From positions 1 to 29,946 of the IMG/VR virus record IMGVR_UViG_3300031841_000961: a DNA stretch of 29,946 bases; one strand, given 5' to 3'. The translations under genes and the position numbers were made by a program. This document shows, one piece after another, positions 12,886 to 22,788 of the stretch. Under the pieces are notes generated by a model that was not told the DNA's origin, did no database searches, and was given only the letters and a program-made list of their open reading frames with translations. Numbering within the stretch: position 1 is the first letter of the stretch; each line of letters begins with the position of its first letter. Origin of the DNA: a virus.

Positions 12886-14513
12886 CAGGTTTTGATTAGA
12901 TAGTTCAGGATAAGAGTCGGCTGAACATTGTTGTGGGAGGAGGATGCGTCTGTCCCGGTCGTGAGAACATTATTGGGATTACCTGTTAAAGTACTGACAA
13001 ATGCGGTTCTAGGATCGGGTCCACCAGCACCTGTTCGAGAAGTATTATCAGCAGTTACAGTATGCTTGTGGTTCCGCAGACCCGATTGTGCAGCTGTATT
13101 GAGGTGTGTTTCGTGTCCCCCGTAGTTACCTAGAAAATCTCCGTTTACTCCATTTATTGTACTGCCAGTTGGATTAGTCAAACGATTAGCGGATGTACCA
13201 CCCATATTGTCTAAACCTGCAATAACACGACCTCTTAGGTCAGGAAGCTTGAATACATAACCAACACCTTGAACATTAGTTAAACCATCTTGAAACGCAG
13301 TGCCCCCGTAGGTATTTGATATTACTTCATGTAACTCTTTGTAGGTGTAGGTATTTAATGCACTACCATCACATACAAGATAACCAGTAGGTGCGGTTGC
13401 ACCTGCAAAAGAAATAACTGTACCCCTAGGAACTGAACTAGGAAGAGCGGATGTAGCGATCTTATCTGAGGTAACCGCTCCATCAGCAATCATAGCAGTC
13501 TGTACTTGAACTTCCGAAACAACTCCACCTGCGGTGGTTGATCCAAGAACTCGATTAGCAGTTGTTACATTTTGAATCTTCGGGTAGGTAACTTGATCGT
13601 CAGCTATGTGTGCAGTATCAATACTACCATTTACATAGTGTTCACTGTCTATAGAATCGTCTGCTATCTTACTACCGTTTACTGCGTCTGCATCGAGCTT
13701 AGCGGTAGTAACAGCACCAGCATCGAGCTTAGCGGTAGTAACAGCACCAGTAGCGATCTTAGCAGTAGTGACAGAACCGTTATTTATTTGATTTGATCCT
13801 ATAAACTCTGTAACAGCTGCACCAAATCCTCGCTGAATGATAACAATATCCTCTCCACCTGCAAGTGTGGTATTAATTGTTAATGTATCTGTATCAGGAT
13901 TGACCGTATAATCAACAGTAGGTTCTTGTACTAAACCGTTAATGCTTACATCGTATACAGTATCACCACTGATCTCAGCACCAGTCACAGTGTATGTAGT
14001 ATTAGTACCAGCGGTTCCTGCAAATTGCCACTTCAACGGAGCATCAGAACCGTACAATCCTTGGTTTACTTTGTTATCTACATAGAGCTTAGTGGAGGCA
14101 TCTGTAGTATCTGTAGGACTCCCTAAATTCTTTATTCGTAATCCCTTAGCGTCCCACTGTGTACCCCCAACCTCGACTTGCATAGAAGCATCGTTTAATT
14201 CACCGATTTCTTCAGCTAAGTATCTGTTGTGTAAATATGCTCTATCTAGTTCAGCCTCAGTAAGTACTGAACCATTCTGGAAGTCTACAAGGTTAGTGCC
14301 TCGTTGGCTCCTTCTGCGTACTCGGACGATGTCACCAGCAGTTGCACCACTGTCTAATACTACTTTAGTAGCCGGAGTAGTAACGATAGAGAAGAGAGTC
14401 GTAGCAACACCGTTTATTTCTACGGTTACATGTTCGTCTTCAAGATAAGGAAATGAGAAAGCAAAGTCAGTCTGAGCTGCTGTTGCTGTGTAGTCTACAT
14501 AGGTTGTTGCCAT
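12885..14513 (-). CDS. T7-type tail fibre with collar domain
   Basis: A 542-residue fibre protein. The N-terminal ~110 residues match the T7 gp17 attachment domain (YVDYTATAAQTDFAFSFPYL ... ILTEAELDRAYLH-like, here VLTEAELDRAYLHNRYLAEE), which binds the tail tube. The shaft has repeated TTAKLDAG-type units (about residues 245-310). The C-terminus is a phage tail collar domain (PRGTVISFAGATAPTGYLVC ... FKLPDLRGRVIAGLDNMGG ... LNYLIKT) that probably forms the tip. T7 gp17 has 553 residues, a similar size, but the tip is of a different type. It is followed by a second receptor-binding protein, so the phage probably carries two adhesins. Confidence 0.92.
   Translation of the reverse strand: MATTYVDYTATAAQTDFAFSFPYLEDEHVTVEINGVATTLFSIVTTPATKVVLDSGATAGDIVRVRRRSQRGTNLVDFQNGSVLTEAELDRAYLHNRYLAEEIGELNDASMQVEVGGTQWDAKGLRIKNLGSPTDTTDASTKLYVDNKVNQGLYGSDAPLKWQFAGTAGTNTTYTVTGAEISGDTVYDVSINGLVQEPTVDYTVNPDTDTLTINTTLAGGEDIVIIQRGFGAAVTEFIGSNQINNGSVTTAKIATGAVTTAKLDAGAVTTAKLDADAVNGSKIADDSIDSEHYVNGSIDTAHIADDQVTYPKIQNVTTANRVLGSTTAGGVVSEVQVQTAMIADGAVTSDKIATSALPSSVPRGTVISFAGATAPTGYLVCDGSALNTYTYKELHEVISNTYGGTAFQDGLTNVQGVGYVFKLPDLRGRVIAGLDNMGGTSANRLTNPTGSTINGVNGDFLGNYGGHETHLNTAAQSGLRNHKHTVTADNTSRTGAGGPDPRTAFVSTLTGNPNNVLTTGTDASSSHNNVQPTLILNYLIKT
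13691..13780 (-). repeat. 30-bp tandem repeat in the tail fibre shaft
   Basis: Two perfect 30-base copies (13691-13720 and 13721-13750) and one diverged copy (13751-13780) encode successive AVTTAKLDAG-type shaft units. Near-identical DNA, not just protein, points to recent duplication and makes length change by slippage or recombination likely. Confidence 0.85.
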
Positions 14514-14558
14514 GATAATATATTATTAACTATTGAGTTAGGAGTTCAAGCACTATTG

Positions 14559-17500
14559 CTATTCCGTCAGTATTTCGAGCGGTGATAACGGACGACCTAC
14601 AGGTTCTGGTTTAGTGCCTCTAGTTTGTAGTAAGTAGTATAACGATTCACCTTCTTCATTAATGAACTTATTTAGGAACCTACTATCTTCTATTAAATTC
14701 TTTTGAGTCTCGTTGTAAAATTTTCTTAAAACAGAATTTAAAATCTTAAGACCTGGGTTAATAAATCGACCAGTCTCTGGGTCTTCTTGGAATCCTTTAC
14801 TGTACTCTTTAATCCAGTTTTCATCTTTTATTAAAGCACCTACAGCTTGTTTTATTGTATATTTTTTAAAACCTAACTCCTCAACTTTTATGCTAGTTCT
14901 TTTAAGTTTTTGATCGTAAGCATAAGACAAAGTCATCCCGTCCTCATCTACCCACTCTGTCATCTTAATACCGCCAGTTAACATAGAAGGTTTATTTGAT
15001 AAGTTTTTATGAGTATCAGTTGCTACTATTTTATCAAATTCGCTACGAATCAATTCATCTCTAGGTGCTTGTCTAATAATATTTTGAGTCACCCAATTAG
15101 CCGTGCTTTGTTCATCTTCACCTAAACGGTCTGTTTTTAAATTACCAACACCAGAACCTAACACAGCATATACCACTCTATCCCAATAAGAACCACCACG
15201 CAGGTCTGGTATTCCTTCTTGATTTATCGTATTGTTTATCTTTCTAGCTTGAGCTGGTATAGGTACATAAGAAGCAACCAATCTTGATACAGCATTTTTA
15301 GTAATGTCTCCTTCAAATTTAGCTATCTCCTGTGCGGTCTCTATACCTTGGGCTAATGGCATTGCTTCTGCTAACTTCTTAAATGAAGCACCAATAACAA
15401 AAGCTAATGTTTGATCCTTAGTTAGAATAGTTTTACCTGTCTCTCTCTCCTCCATTTTGATACGCAACCAAGTAGCGACATCCGCAGATAAAGCTAAAGG
15501 AAACGACCAAGGCAACGCAGCAGAGTAGTCCATATCAAACATTTTAAAAGATTCTAACTTATTATTCTTTCTTTGCTCAGGTGTTAACCACTCTAGAGAA
15601 CCCGTACCTCCGTAGTAAAGAGCTGCCATACCGCCCATTGCAAACAAAGAAGTAGACACCATAGCGTCAGTTAACAACTCTTCATTGTAACGCAATCTTC
15701 GTTCAGCTGTTTTATCACGCCTTTCAGTTAAGTTTTTAATCCGATCTCTAGCTCCTTTTATCTTTTCTGGGTCATCTAACTTTCTAAGTAAGTCGTATTC
15801 AAATCTTAATTTTAATTCTAACTCTTTATACTTTCGACTAAATGGATTAATTTGACCTCGTAGACCTGGTATTTTAGATAAACTACCTTGTGCTAATACT
15901 TGGGCAGGAGATATTACTAATTTACCTCCTCTATAAATAGAGCGAAACGGTACTCCTATATATGGGGCAAATGCATCTATAACGGCTCCAGTAAGACCAG
16001 CATCGTTAACAAGCTTTTTAGTGAAATTTATAATTTCTTCTAGCGGGTTGAATGGCATATCTTCTAGGTCGCCATCAGCAGCAAATAACAATTCTTCCTT
16101 TATCTGATTAAGTTCATCCTCAAATTCTGTTTTTTCTTTTAATACCAACAACCCATCACTTTCTTTCCACTGTGCATTGTACCTTTCATCAGCTCTCGCT
16201 TTAGCTTTTTGCGGGTCATTAGGGAACTCTAAAATTGCGTCCTTGTGTGCTCTTGAATACATCCTACTTTTATATAGCTGTCTTTTAAAAGCAGCGTCTA
16301 CGGTTTGTATACCCCTAACACCAATAGACATTATGTAAAACAAGTCTGCATTTTTTATATAACGATTAAAAGCATTCGATACATTTTCAATAGCTTCCGC
16401 TCGCCTCTTAGCCGATGTATATGCTCTAGCTACTAACGCATGTGTACCTCTAGGTGCTTTTGAAACACTCATTTCATCCGACAGTTTACCTGCTCTATTA
16501 TCTATGGGTGAGGCATTTTCAGCAAAAGTACGACGCATCTCAGTCCAAACACCCTTCAAATCTGTAAGCATTTTAAAAGCAGCTGCTGCGTCTGCTAAAG
16601 CTAATCGTGTTCTTATAGGTAACGAAGCGTTATCAGCGTTGTATATAAAGGTAGTAATAGGTCTAAGAAACTGCTTATACATGGCACCAACACCAGTAGG
16701 AATACCTGCAAACACTGAAGGTAACTGATCGATAAGAGCTTGCTGCCTAAGTGATTGTATGAAACGCCAGCTTCTTGTTATTTGACTAGATGTATCTGCT
16801 TCTAATTGTTTATGTAAAGCGTCTTCTATTTCTTTAAATATTCTATAATTTAACTGAGCATCTTCTATTTCTTTCCGGGCTTTCTCTAAGTCAGCTATCT
16901 TCTTCCGCATTCTAGCTTTAGAATCTGCTATCTTCTTACGAAGCTCTTTTGATCGAGCTGGTTTAGTAGGTCCTTTAGGAGTAGGTGTTATCTCAGCTCT
17001 TACCTCCCCAATAACACTACGACCTTCAATATCAGCTACTCTAGCTAGTTCTTTTTCTAGATCGGCTACAAGTTTTGCTTCTTTCTCGGCTTCTTTGTAA
17101 AACTTTATTTTAGCTTTTAATTCTTTTAACCTAGGGTCTTCTTCCTTTTTCTTAGGTGCTAAACCAGCTGCTGCTTCTTCCTCATCTATCTCAGCAAATC
17201 TTTTTCTTAAACCGTCTAACTCACCTTCGAGTTTTGTTCGTTTCTTTTCATAAGCCTTGCGTAGTTGTTCAGCTTTAAATTCGTCCGACATCTCAACTCT
17301 AGCACGGTCAATTTCACGGACCCTATTACGCATATTCTTACGCAAGAACGCTATGTCTTTATTCAACTCCTCGACTCTACCCGGTGCTTTCTTTGGTCCT
17401 GTAGGTTTAGGTGTTATCTCTTCACGCTGCCTTCCAAGCGGTCCTGTCTCTACTTCTAACAACCTAGCTCGTTCAGCTTCTAAGTCTTTAATTTTCCTTA

Positions 17501-19958
17501 TCTCATTCTGAGCTTCCTTATAGAACTTAATTTTATCTTCCAGTTCTTTTACTCTTGGGTCTTTATCTTTAGGTTTACCTGGTACAAGTTCTTCAGGTTC
17601 CCTTCCGAAAGTTTCCCTAAGTTCATCTAATTCAGATTGTAGTTTAGATAACCTATTGTTAACAGCTGCTTCAGCTTTAGCTACTTGGAACTCCTCAGTC
17701 ATCTCAAGCCTAGCTCTGTCTATATCAGCCAACCTTTGTTTAATATTACTCTTAACGGCAGCTATTCGTTTTCTTAGTTGAGCAGCTTTAATGTTTACTT
17801 TCTTAGGACCTGTGGGTTTAGGAGTAACAGCTGCTCTTTGTTCACCTAGCGGTGCTACATCTAATTCAGCTACCTTAGCCAACTCAGATTCAAGTCTCTC
17901 TAACTCTAAGGCATCAGCTTCCGCTTGCTCATAAAATTTTATGCGTTGCTTTAAATCAGTAATATCAACATCTTCAGTTAACTCTTCACCAGTCTCGGCT
18001 AATACTAACTTACTTCTATCACCGAATCTTTTCTGTAATTCGGCTAGTTTTTCTTGTAGCTTCTTTTTTTGTTTACCTAAGTTTTGTTTTACTTCCTTAG
18101 TAGGTTTTGTTTCTACATCCGCTTCTTCGGCTATTTTAGGTTCTTTAAATACTTCAACAAATTCATCTTCCTCAGTTTCTACTGGTTTCTTATACCTAGC
18201 TTTTAATTGATCCGGTATAGCTAAGTACTCGTCAAACATAGATTGTATATCAGCTTCATCACCGTCTACGATGCCTCTTGTTTTAGCCTCTAGTGTGGCT
18301 TCTAACTTACTAAGTGCTTCGTCTTGTAACTGTGCTCGCTCGCTATATCGACCTTCCCAAGTATAATCTCTTTTCTGTTGAGACTGTAATAAACGAGCAC
18401 CCAAAGTATTCCACCAATCAATTATATTTTTATTAATTCTTCTGGTGAACTTTATTTCATTTAGTAATTCTTTAGCTACATCTATATCTATAGATTCAGG
18501 ATTCTTAGCTAAAATTCTAATAAGATTACTAACTCTTTCTGCTGTTTCGTCTGCTAGTTTTTTACCTGCTCTATGTAGTTTCGGTGCTTCTAAAGTTAAC
18601 GCACCCTTACCAGGAGTAGACTCAAGTTTAGATTGAATAGCCTCTAATTCTTCTAACTTATCTTCCCTAACATCATCAACAAACCTTTCCCTCTTAACTG
18701 TCTCAGTTACCTCTGGTACTTCAACTGGTTCGTCTACATTGATTGGTTTCTCAACTACAGGTTCTTCAGTAACAGTAGGTTCTTCTACCTTAGCTGTAGG
18801 CTCTTCTTCTAATTTAACTTCAGCTTCTTCTGGTTTAGGTGCTACAGGCTCAGGTTCCTCTATGGGTTTAGGTTCTAAAACTTCTTCAGCTGTTAACTCA
18901 GTCGCACCTAACTCTTTCTCTCTAGCGTCTATTTTACTATTTGAATTTTCAATAGCCTCTAAAGAATCGTCTATTATATCTTCAACTGTTTCTACTTCAG
19001 ATATTTCTTTATCAACGTTATTTTCAAAACCAATCTTCTGCTTACCTTTTAACTTAGAATCTTTTTTCTTTTGAATCAGTGCTTCTTTTTTATCTTCTAG
19101 TATAGACTTAGAATCTTCTACTATATTAACAATTTGAGTGCGACCCGCCTTACCTTTACTTAATAACAAAGAGAATGCTGATTGTACTGTACCACCTGCG
19201 AGTGAGGAGAATAACAAATCAAAAGTTGAGTCCTCATCTAAGTTTAAAGTTCTTTCAATGCTTTGCCTTAGAACTGACTCAGCCAATCCAATAGTAGCAC
19301 CACTTACAAACTGTTTAGTTCCTTTGACTATATACTCACCACCACGCCAAGCTTTTAACTCATTTAAACTAGGAGCTACAAAACTAAAAATCTTCCCGTC
19401 TTTTGCTAACCCAGCTAACAAATCTACACCTGCTTCAACTGGTTTGTGTACTAGTCCTACATTAAATACACCAGATGTAACAAGTTCACCTAAATTATAT
19501 CCTTCAGTCTTATCTAAACCGTATGCTTTTAAAACTGATTGGTTAACTAAGTTACCAGCTACACCACCAATAGCCTCAGCACTTGCGTAGGTAATTAAAC
19601 CTCCAATAGTAGAAGTACCTTCCGGTGCTAAGATTCCTATTTTTGATATGTTTTTTACATCATTTAGATAACCTAAGCCTTTAAGAAGTGTCGCTGTTGT
19701 GGCTACATTAGTTATGATTTCCCCACCAAAAGCTTGACTGTATATTCCAAACTTATCTAGAGTGCTGAACTCATCTGTTATCTCTTTAACTTGGTCTAGA
19801 TCAACTTCAGGTTTAACTGTGTTAGCTTCAGTTTCGATTGTAACATTAGCGGGTACAGTCTCCTCTGGTTCTAAAGTTACAGCAGCTGTAGGATTGTATG
19901 TATCTAGTTTATCTTCCGATTGGGCTTCCAATAAGCCACTGATATAATCATTACTCAT
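14559..19958 (-). CDS. Very large internal virion protein (gp16 position), 1799 aa
   Basis: The last of the internal virion genes, in the T7 gp16 place (T7 gp16 has 1318 residues), expected to be ejected into the host and help DNA cross the envelope. Order: glycine-rich, partly hydrophobic N-terminus (about 70-270); Glu/Pro-rich linker (about 350-420); long coiled coil with three tandem repeats of about 140 residues, each carrying IKFYKEA-type, E(I/V)TPKPTGPKK-type and R(D/E)IDRAR-type words (IKFY near residues 672, 809, 950); then a globular C-terminal part with a hydrophobic segment (STSLFAMGGMAALYYGG, about 1435). I do not see the lytic transglycosylase motif that T7 gp16 has at its N-terminus. 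The start overlaps the upstream stop (TAATG). Confidence 0.85.
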   Translation of the reverse strand: MSNDYISGLLEAQSEDKLDTYNPTAAVTLEPEETVPANVTIETEANTVKPEVDLDQVKEITDEFSTLDKFGIYSQAFGGEIITNVATTATLLKGLGYLNDVKNISKIGILAPEGTSTIGGLITYASAEAIGGVAGNLVNQSVLKAYGLDKTEGYNLGELVTSGVFNVGLVHKPVEAGVDLLAGLAKDGKIFSFVAPSLNELKAWRGGEYIVKGTKQFVSGATIGLAESVLRQSIERTLNLDEDSTFDLLFSSLAGGTVQSAFSLLLSKGKAGRTQIVNIVEDSKSILEDKKEALIQKKKDSKLKGKQKIGFENNVDKEISEVETVEDIIDDSLEAIENSNSKIDAREKELGATELTAEEVLEPKPIEEPEPVAPKPEEAEVKLEEEPTAKVEEPTVTEEPVVEKPINVDEPVEVPEVTETVKRERFVDDVREDKLEELEAIQSKLESTPGKGALTLEAPKLHRAGKKLADETAERVSNLIRILAKNPESIDIDVAKELLNEIKFTRRINKNIIDWWNTLGARLLQSQQKRDYTWEGRYSERAQLQDEALSKLEATLEAKTRGIVDGDEADIQSMFDEYLAIPDQLKARYKKPVETEEDEFVEVFKEPKIAEEADVETKPTKEVKQNLGKQKKKLQEKLAELQKRFGDRSKLVLAETGEELTEDVDITDLKQRIKFYEQAEADALELERLESELAKVAELDVAPLGEQRAAVTPKPTGPKKVNIKAAQLRKRIAAVKSNIKQRLADIDRARLEMTEEFQVAKAEAAVNNRLSKLQSELDELRETFGREPEELVPGKPKDKDPRVKELEDKIKFYKEAQNEIRKIKDLEAERARLLEVETGPLGRQREEITPKPTGPKKAPGRVEELNKDIAFLRKNMRNRVREIDRARVEMSDEFKAEQLRKAYEKKRTKLEGELDGLRKRFAEIDEEEAAAGLAPKKKEEDPRLKELKAKIKFYKEAEKEAKLVADLEKELARVADIEGRSVIGEVRAEITPTPKGPTKPARSKELRKKIADSKARMRKKIADLEKARKEIEDAQLNYRIFKEIEDALHKQLEADTSSQITRSWRFIQSLRQQALIDQLPSVFAGIPTGVGAMYKQFLRPITTFIYNADNASLPIRTRLALADAAAAFKMLTDLKGVWTEMRRTFAENASPIDNRAGKLSDEMSVSKAPRGTHALVARAYTSAKRRAEAIENVSNAFNRYIKNADLFYIMSIGVRGIQTVDAAFKRQLYKSRMYSRAHKDAILEFPNDPQKAKARADERYNAQWKESDGLLVLKEKTEFEDELNQIKEELLFAADGDLEDMPFNPLEEIINFTKKLVNDAGLTGAVIDAFAPYIGVPFRSIYRGGKLVISPAQVLAQGSLSKIPGLRGQINPFSRKYKELELKLRFEYDLLRKLDDPEKIKGARDRIKNLTERRDKTAERRLRYNEELLTDAMVSTSLFAMGGMAALYYGGTGSLEWLTPEQRKNNKLESFKMFDMDYSAALPWSFPLALSADVATWLRIKMEERETGKTILTKDQTLAFVIGASFKKLAEAMPLAQGIETAQEIAKFEGDITKNAVSRLVASYVPIPAQARKINNTINQEGIPDLRGGSYWDRVVYAVLGSGVGNLKTDRLGEDEQSTANWVTQNIIRQAPRDELIRSEFDKIVATDTHKNLSNKPSMLTGGIKMTEWVDEDGMTLSYAYDQKLKRTSIKVEELGFKKYTIKQAVGALIKDENWIKEYSKGFQEDPETGRFINPGLKILNSVLRKFYNETQKNLIEDSRFLNKFINEEGESLYYLLQTRGTKPEPVGRPLSPLEILTE
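16890..18000 (-). repeat. Three ~140-residue internal repeats in the gp16-like protein
   Basis: Matching words recur about 410-425 bp apart: IKFY (near 17945, 17533, 17110), the GPKK/GPTK proline segment (near 17815, 17395, 16970) and the RARxEM or KARKEI word after it. DNA identity is low, so the duplication is old, while protein spacing is kept. Confidence 0.8.
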
Positions 19959-22108
19959 TAGTAATTACCTATGATGTTTTGAGCATTTGCAAAGCCGTTC
20001 AAACTATCCCTATCGTAAACACCAAAACCATTGTATATCTCTCTTTGTTTTCTTTCTTCTTCAGTTAAGGCTTCTCCACCTCTTCTAGTCAACCTATCTT
20101 TTTCGATTATACTCGCCCACTCAGCTACCTTAGTGTTGAACTCCAACCTATTACCAAACAGTTTAACATCCCTAGCATCTAAAGGAGGAACAGCATTGTT
20201 AAGTAGTTTATAACTTTCAGGATCAAATGAATCAAAACCATGCCTAAATAACGAAACACCTAACTCGATTAACTCACCATCTGCAACCATTTGTGACCGC
20301 TCAGTCTTAACTTGCTCTCGGAAATTAGGAGGTAGAATTTTAAAACGACGCAGTGTTGTATATTTTTTTTCTGCCTTAGTTTTTTCTTTACCAGTTAACC
20401 CAGGCTCTGCTGTCACATCAAAATCTACAGTAGAAGCTTCTAGCATACCTTGGAATCTTTCCCTCTCTTGTTGTATTAGTGTACGCTGTAACTCTTCTAA
20501 CTTAGCGTCTCTTACTTCTGGGTCTTCACCTTCAATAGCAAACGCTTCTTTCTTGAGTTCATTTTTTATGTAAGATATAGAGTACGGTAAGTACGATCCG
20601 AGGCTGACATCAGCAGTTGTAGGGTCTAAATTAGTTACTTGATTTTCTGCTATCTTTAAATTTTCCCTCAACGCTTCGCCAGCTTTTGCGTAATAGTCTT
20701 TCTTTAATATATAATTACCAGCTGCTAGTCTTCTAGATTCTTCTAGTAACTTATCAAACCTTGGTACTCTACCTCCTTCTTGTGCTATGTATCCTTTCCA
20801 AGGTGTGGGGTCTTCAGGGTTATTAGCAGCATATTTACGGAGTCCATTTAAAGCTTCTTTGATATTAGGTTCTGTCAAAGGCATAGGTGCAACGCCAGCT
20901 GCTTTAATAGCTTCCCATTGACTAAGTATATCATCATTAATCCTAAAGTATAACTTTGAAGCTAAGTCGCTTTTATTAGCCATACCCTCTAAAATGTTAT
21001 TTAAGTTTCTACCAAAATCCCCAGGACCAAAAGCTTGTTCAATGTTCCTTGTTATTTCCTCGTCAGACATTTCTGGATCAAGTGTAGAAAAAGCACTTTT
21101 AAGAGTATCTATTTTAGAATCCGGCATATCTTCTAACCTTTTAGGGTTGGAAGCGAGAACAGCTAATAACCTACCTTTTAAAACATCCCGTGCTTCTGCT
21201 GTTGATTGTGTAGATACGCTATCTATTTTACCTACTACATCATCTCTGATTCCAGTTAGTTCCTCTAATGCTTTAGCACCTTGAAATATAGGAGCACCAT
21301 TAACTGTTATACCTTGTACTCCATCTAGCAATCTGAAAGCAGCATCATGTTTCTTATCTGCGTCTAACATTCTAGCTTGTTGTTTAACAGCATTTATAAG
21401 AATCTCTGATCTTTCTTGTTTAGTTATACCCGGAATATCTTTAGCTAAGACTTTGTCGTAATCTCGTATAACAGCTTGTAGGTCACTAAAAGGAACAATA
21501 CGGTTATTAGCAGTCATAGCACCTAGCGTAACACTTATGTCGTTAGTCTTTTCATTTAAGGTGTAAGCTGTTCTAGCTGCTTTATACTTAGCTAATAAAT
21601 CTTGTTTATACTTAGAAGTAACGGCATTCCACATAGCTTTAGAAGCTAAAGTATTAGCAACATCCCCACCTAAAGCTTCTGAGTACGCAGCCCATTCCTC
21701 GTTTATAGTAGCGTCGATGTTCTGCGATACCGCATCATACGATGTATACTTCTCAACATTAATAAAATCAGCAGCTTTACCTTCAAGACTTGGTATAGCC
21801 GTTTGATTTATTTGTTTCTTTATAAGAATCTCGTTGAACTTATCTTGCTCTCTTTGTTGCTCTTGAAACTGTGCAGCTTGTGCTTTCTGTAGCTCTATGT
21901 CTCTAGTTAGTTGTTGCTGTCTAATACCAGCGTATCCTTTAACCAACAAGCCTGCTTTCTCAAAGTCCCCTGCAAGTCTTAACAGTGGTGATGCTTGTGG
22001 TTTAGCTGCTTGTTGTTGTGCTATTCCAAACTGAAACCCAGGAAGATCAACAGGTTGAACAGTAGGTGCTTCGCCTAACCCTTGTACTTGTACTCGCTGC
22101 TTCGCCAT
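19958..22108 (-). CDS. Internal virion protein, gp15 position, 716 aa
   Basis: A 716-residue, mostly helical protein at the T7 gp15 place (T7 gp15 has 747). The N-terminus has the sequence QPVDLPGFQFGIAQQQAAKP and a Gln-rich helical stretch. T7 gp15 forms part of the internal core and, after ejection, of the channel across the periplasm. The assignment rests on gene order, size and character rather than on a distinct motif. It has a strong ribosome site, TAGGAGG, seven bases before the ATG. Confidence 0.82.
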   Translation of the reverse strand: MAKQRVQVQGLGEAPTVQPVDLPGFQFGIAQQQAAKPQASPLLRLAGDFEKAGLLVKGYAGIRQQQLTRDIELQKAQAAQFQEQQREQDKFNEILIKKQINQTAIPSLEGKAADFINVEKYTSYDAVSQNIDATINEEWAAYSEALGGDVANTLASKAMWNAVTSKYKQDLLAKYKAARTAYTLNEKTNDISVTLGAMTANNRIVPFSDLQAVIRDYDKVLAKDIPGITKQERSEILINAVKQQARMLDADKKHDAAFRLLDGVQGITVNGAPIFQGAKALEELTGIRDDVVGKIDSVSTQSTAEARDVLKGRLLAVLASNPKRLEDMPDSKIDTLKSAFSTLDPEMSDEEITRNIEQAFGPGDFGRNLNNILEGMANKSDLASKLYFRINDDILSQWEAIKAAGVAPMPLTEPNIKEALNGLRKYAANNPEDPTPWKGYIAQEGGRVPRFDKLLEESRRLAAGNYILKKDYYAKAGEALRENLKIAENQVTNLDPTTADVSLGSYLPYSISYIKNELKKEAFAIEGEDPEVRDAKLEELQRTLIQQERERFQGMLEASTVDFDVTAEPGLTGKEKTKAEKKYTTLRRFKILPPNFREQVKTERSQMVADGELIELGVSLFRHGFDSFDPESYKLLNNAVPPLDARDVKLFGNRLEFNTKVAEWASIIEKDRLTRRGGEALTEEERKQREIYNGFGVYDRDSLNGFANAQNIIGNY

Positions 22109-22785
22109 TATCTTCCTCCTATAGCAAGTGGACCACGAGCGGGTAATGTATACTGATCTGTATCAGGCATATAGCTAGATACACCCATTCCTGTGTCGAT
22201 AAAAGATGGACGCTCAAGTGCTCGTAAACTTTTGTAAGTACCGTACCCACCAAGACCTGCTTGTAGAATACCTAACCCTGCACCTAAAGCACTTGGTTTC
22301 GGACCAGGTTGTTGTATTGGTTGACTGAGTCCTCTAATTTCTTGTTCAGATGCCATAGCTAATTGTTCAAGATTTAAACCGTGACGGAGTGCATAAAGTT
22401 TATCTTGTGTAGTAAGTGCAGCTACTTGTCCAGCTTGTTGTCTGATATAGTCATCCATTAACGCTTGAACAGATAGACCGGATACACCAGCTTCACCTGC
22501 TGCTACAACAGCTCTAGCTACAGCAGCCTGTCCTCGTTTAGCTACTTTACCTTTTTCTTGTGCGATAGCTTCTTTCTGCTGTTGGCGTTCCAACTGAGCA
22601 GTCGTGACTTGAATAGCTGCTTTCTTCTGTGCGAACGCTATAGATTGTTTCTGTAATTCAGCTTGTTGTTGAGCAGCACGGACTTGCATTTTATATTGCT
22701 GTCTAGCACCCGCATATTGCATACCAGATTGCACAGCTCCTAGACCTGCGGATATTCCAGCTATAGCTAAACTTGGACTACACAT
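22108..22785 (-). CDS. Internal virion protein, gp14-like, 225 aa
   Basis: A 225-residue protein with an N-terminal hydrophobic, glycine-rich segment (SPSLAIAGISAGLGAVQSGM), a long Gln/Ala-rich helix (residues 25-90), VVAAGEAGVSGLSVQALMDD in the middle and a Pro/Gly-rich end. The 'GVSG.SV..L..D' word after a long Gln/Lys helix is characteristic of T7 gp14-type proteins (T7 gp14 has 196 residues), which are ejected and insert in the outer membrane. Good ribosome site (AGAGGAAG) before the ATG; its stop overlaps the gp15-like start. Confidence 0.88.
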   Translation of the reverse strand: MCSPSLAIAGISAGLGAVQSGMQYAGARQQYKMQVRAAQQQAELQKQSIAFAQKKAAIQVTTAQLERQQQKEAIAQEKGKVAKRGQAAVARAVVAAGEAGVSGLSVQALMDDYIRQQAGQVAALTTQDKLYALRHGLNLEQLAMASEQEIRGLSQPIQQPGPKPSALGAGLGILQAGLGGYGTYKSLRALERPSFIDTGMGVSSYMPDTDQYTLPARGPLAIGGR

Positions 22786-22788
22786 GAA

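Noticed and set aside
17257-19947. Many plus-strand frames rich in Ser and Leu across the virion genes
   Set aside because: They are antisense shadows of Glu/Lys-rich minus-strand proteins with no ribosome sites or recognisable domains.
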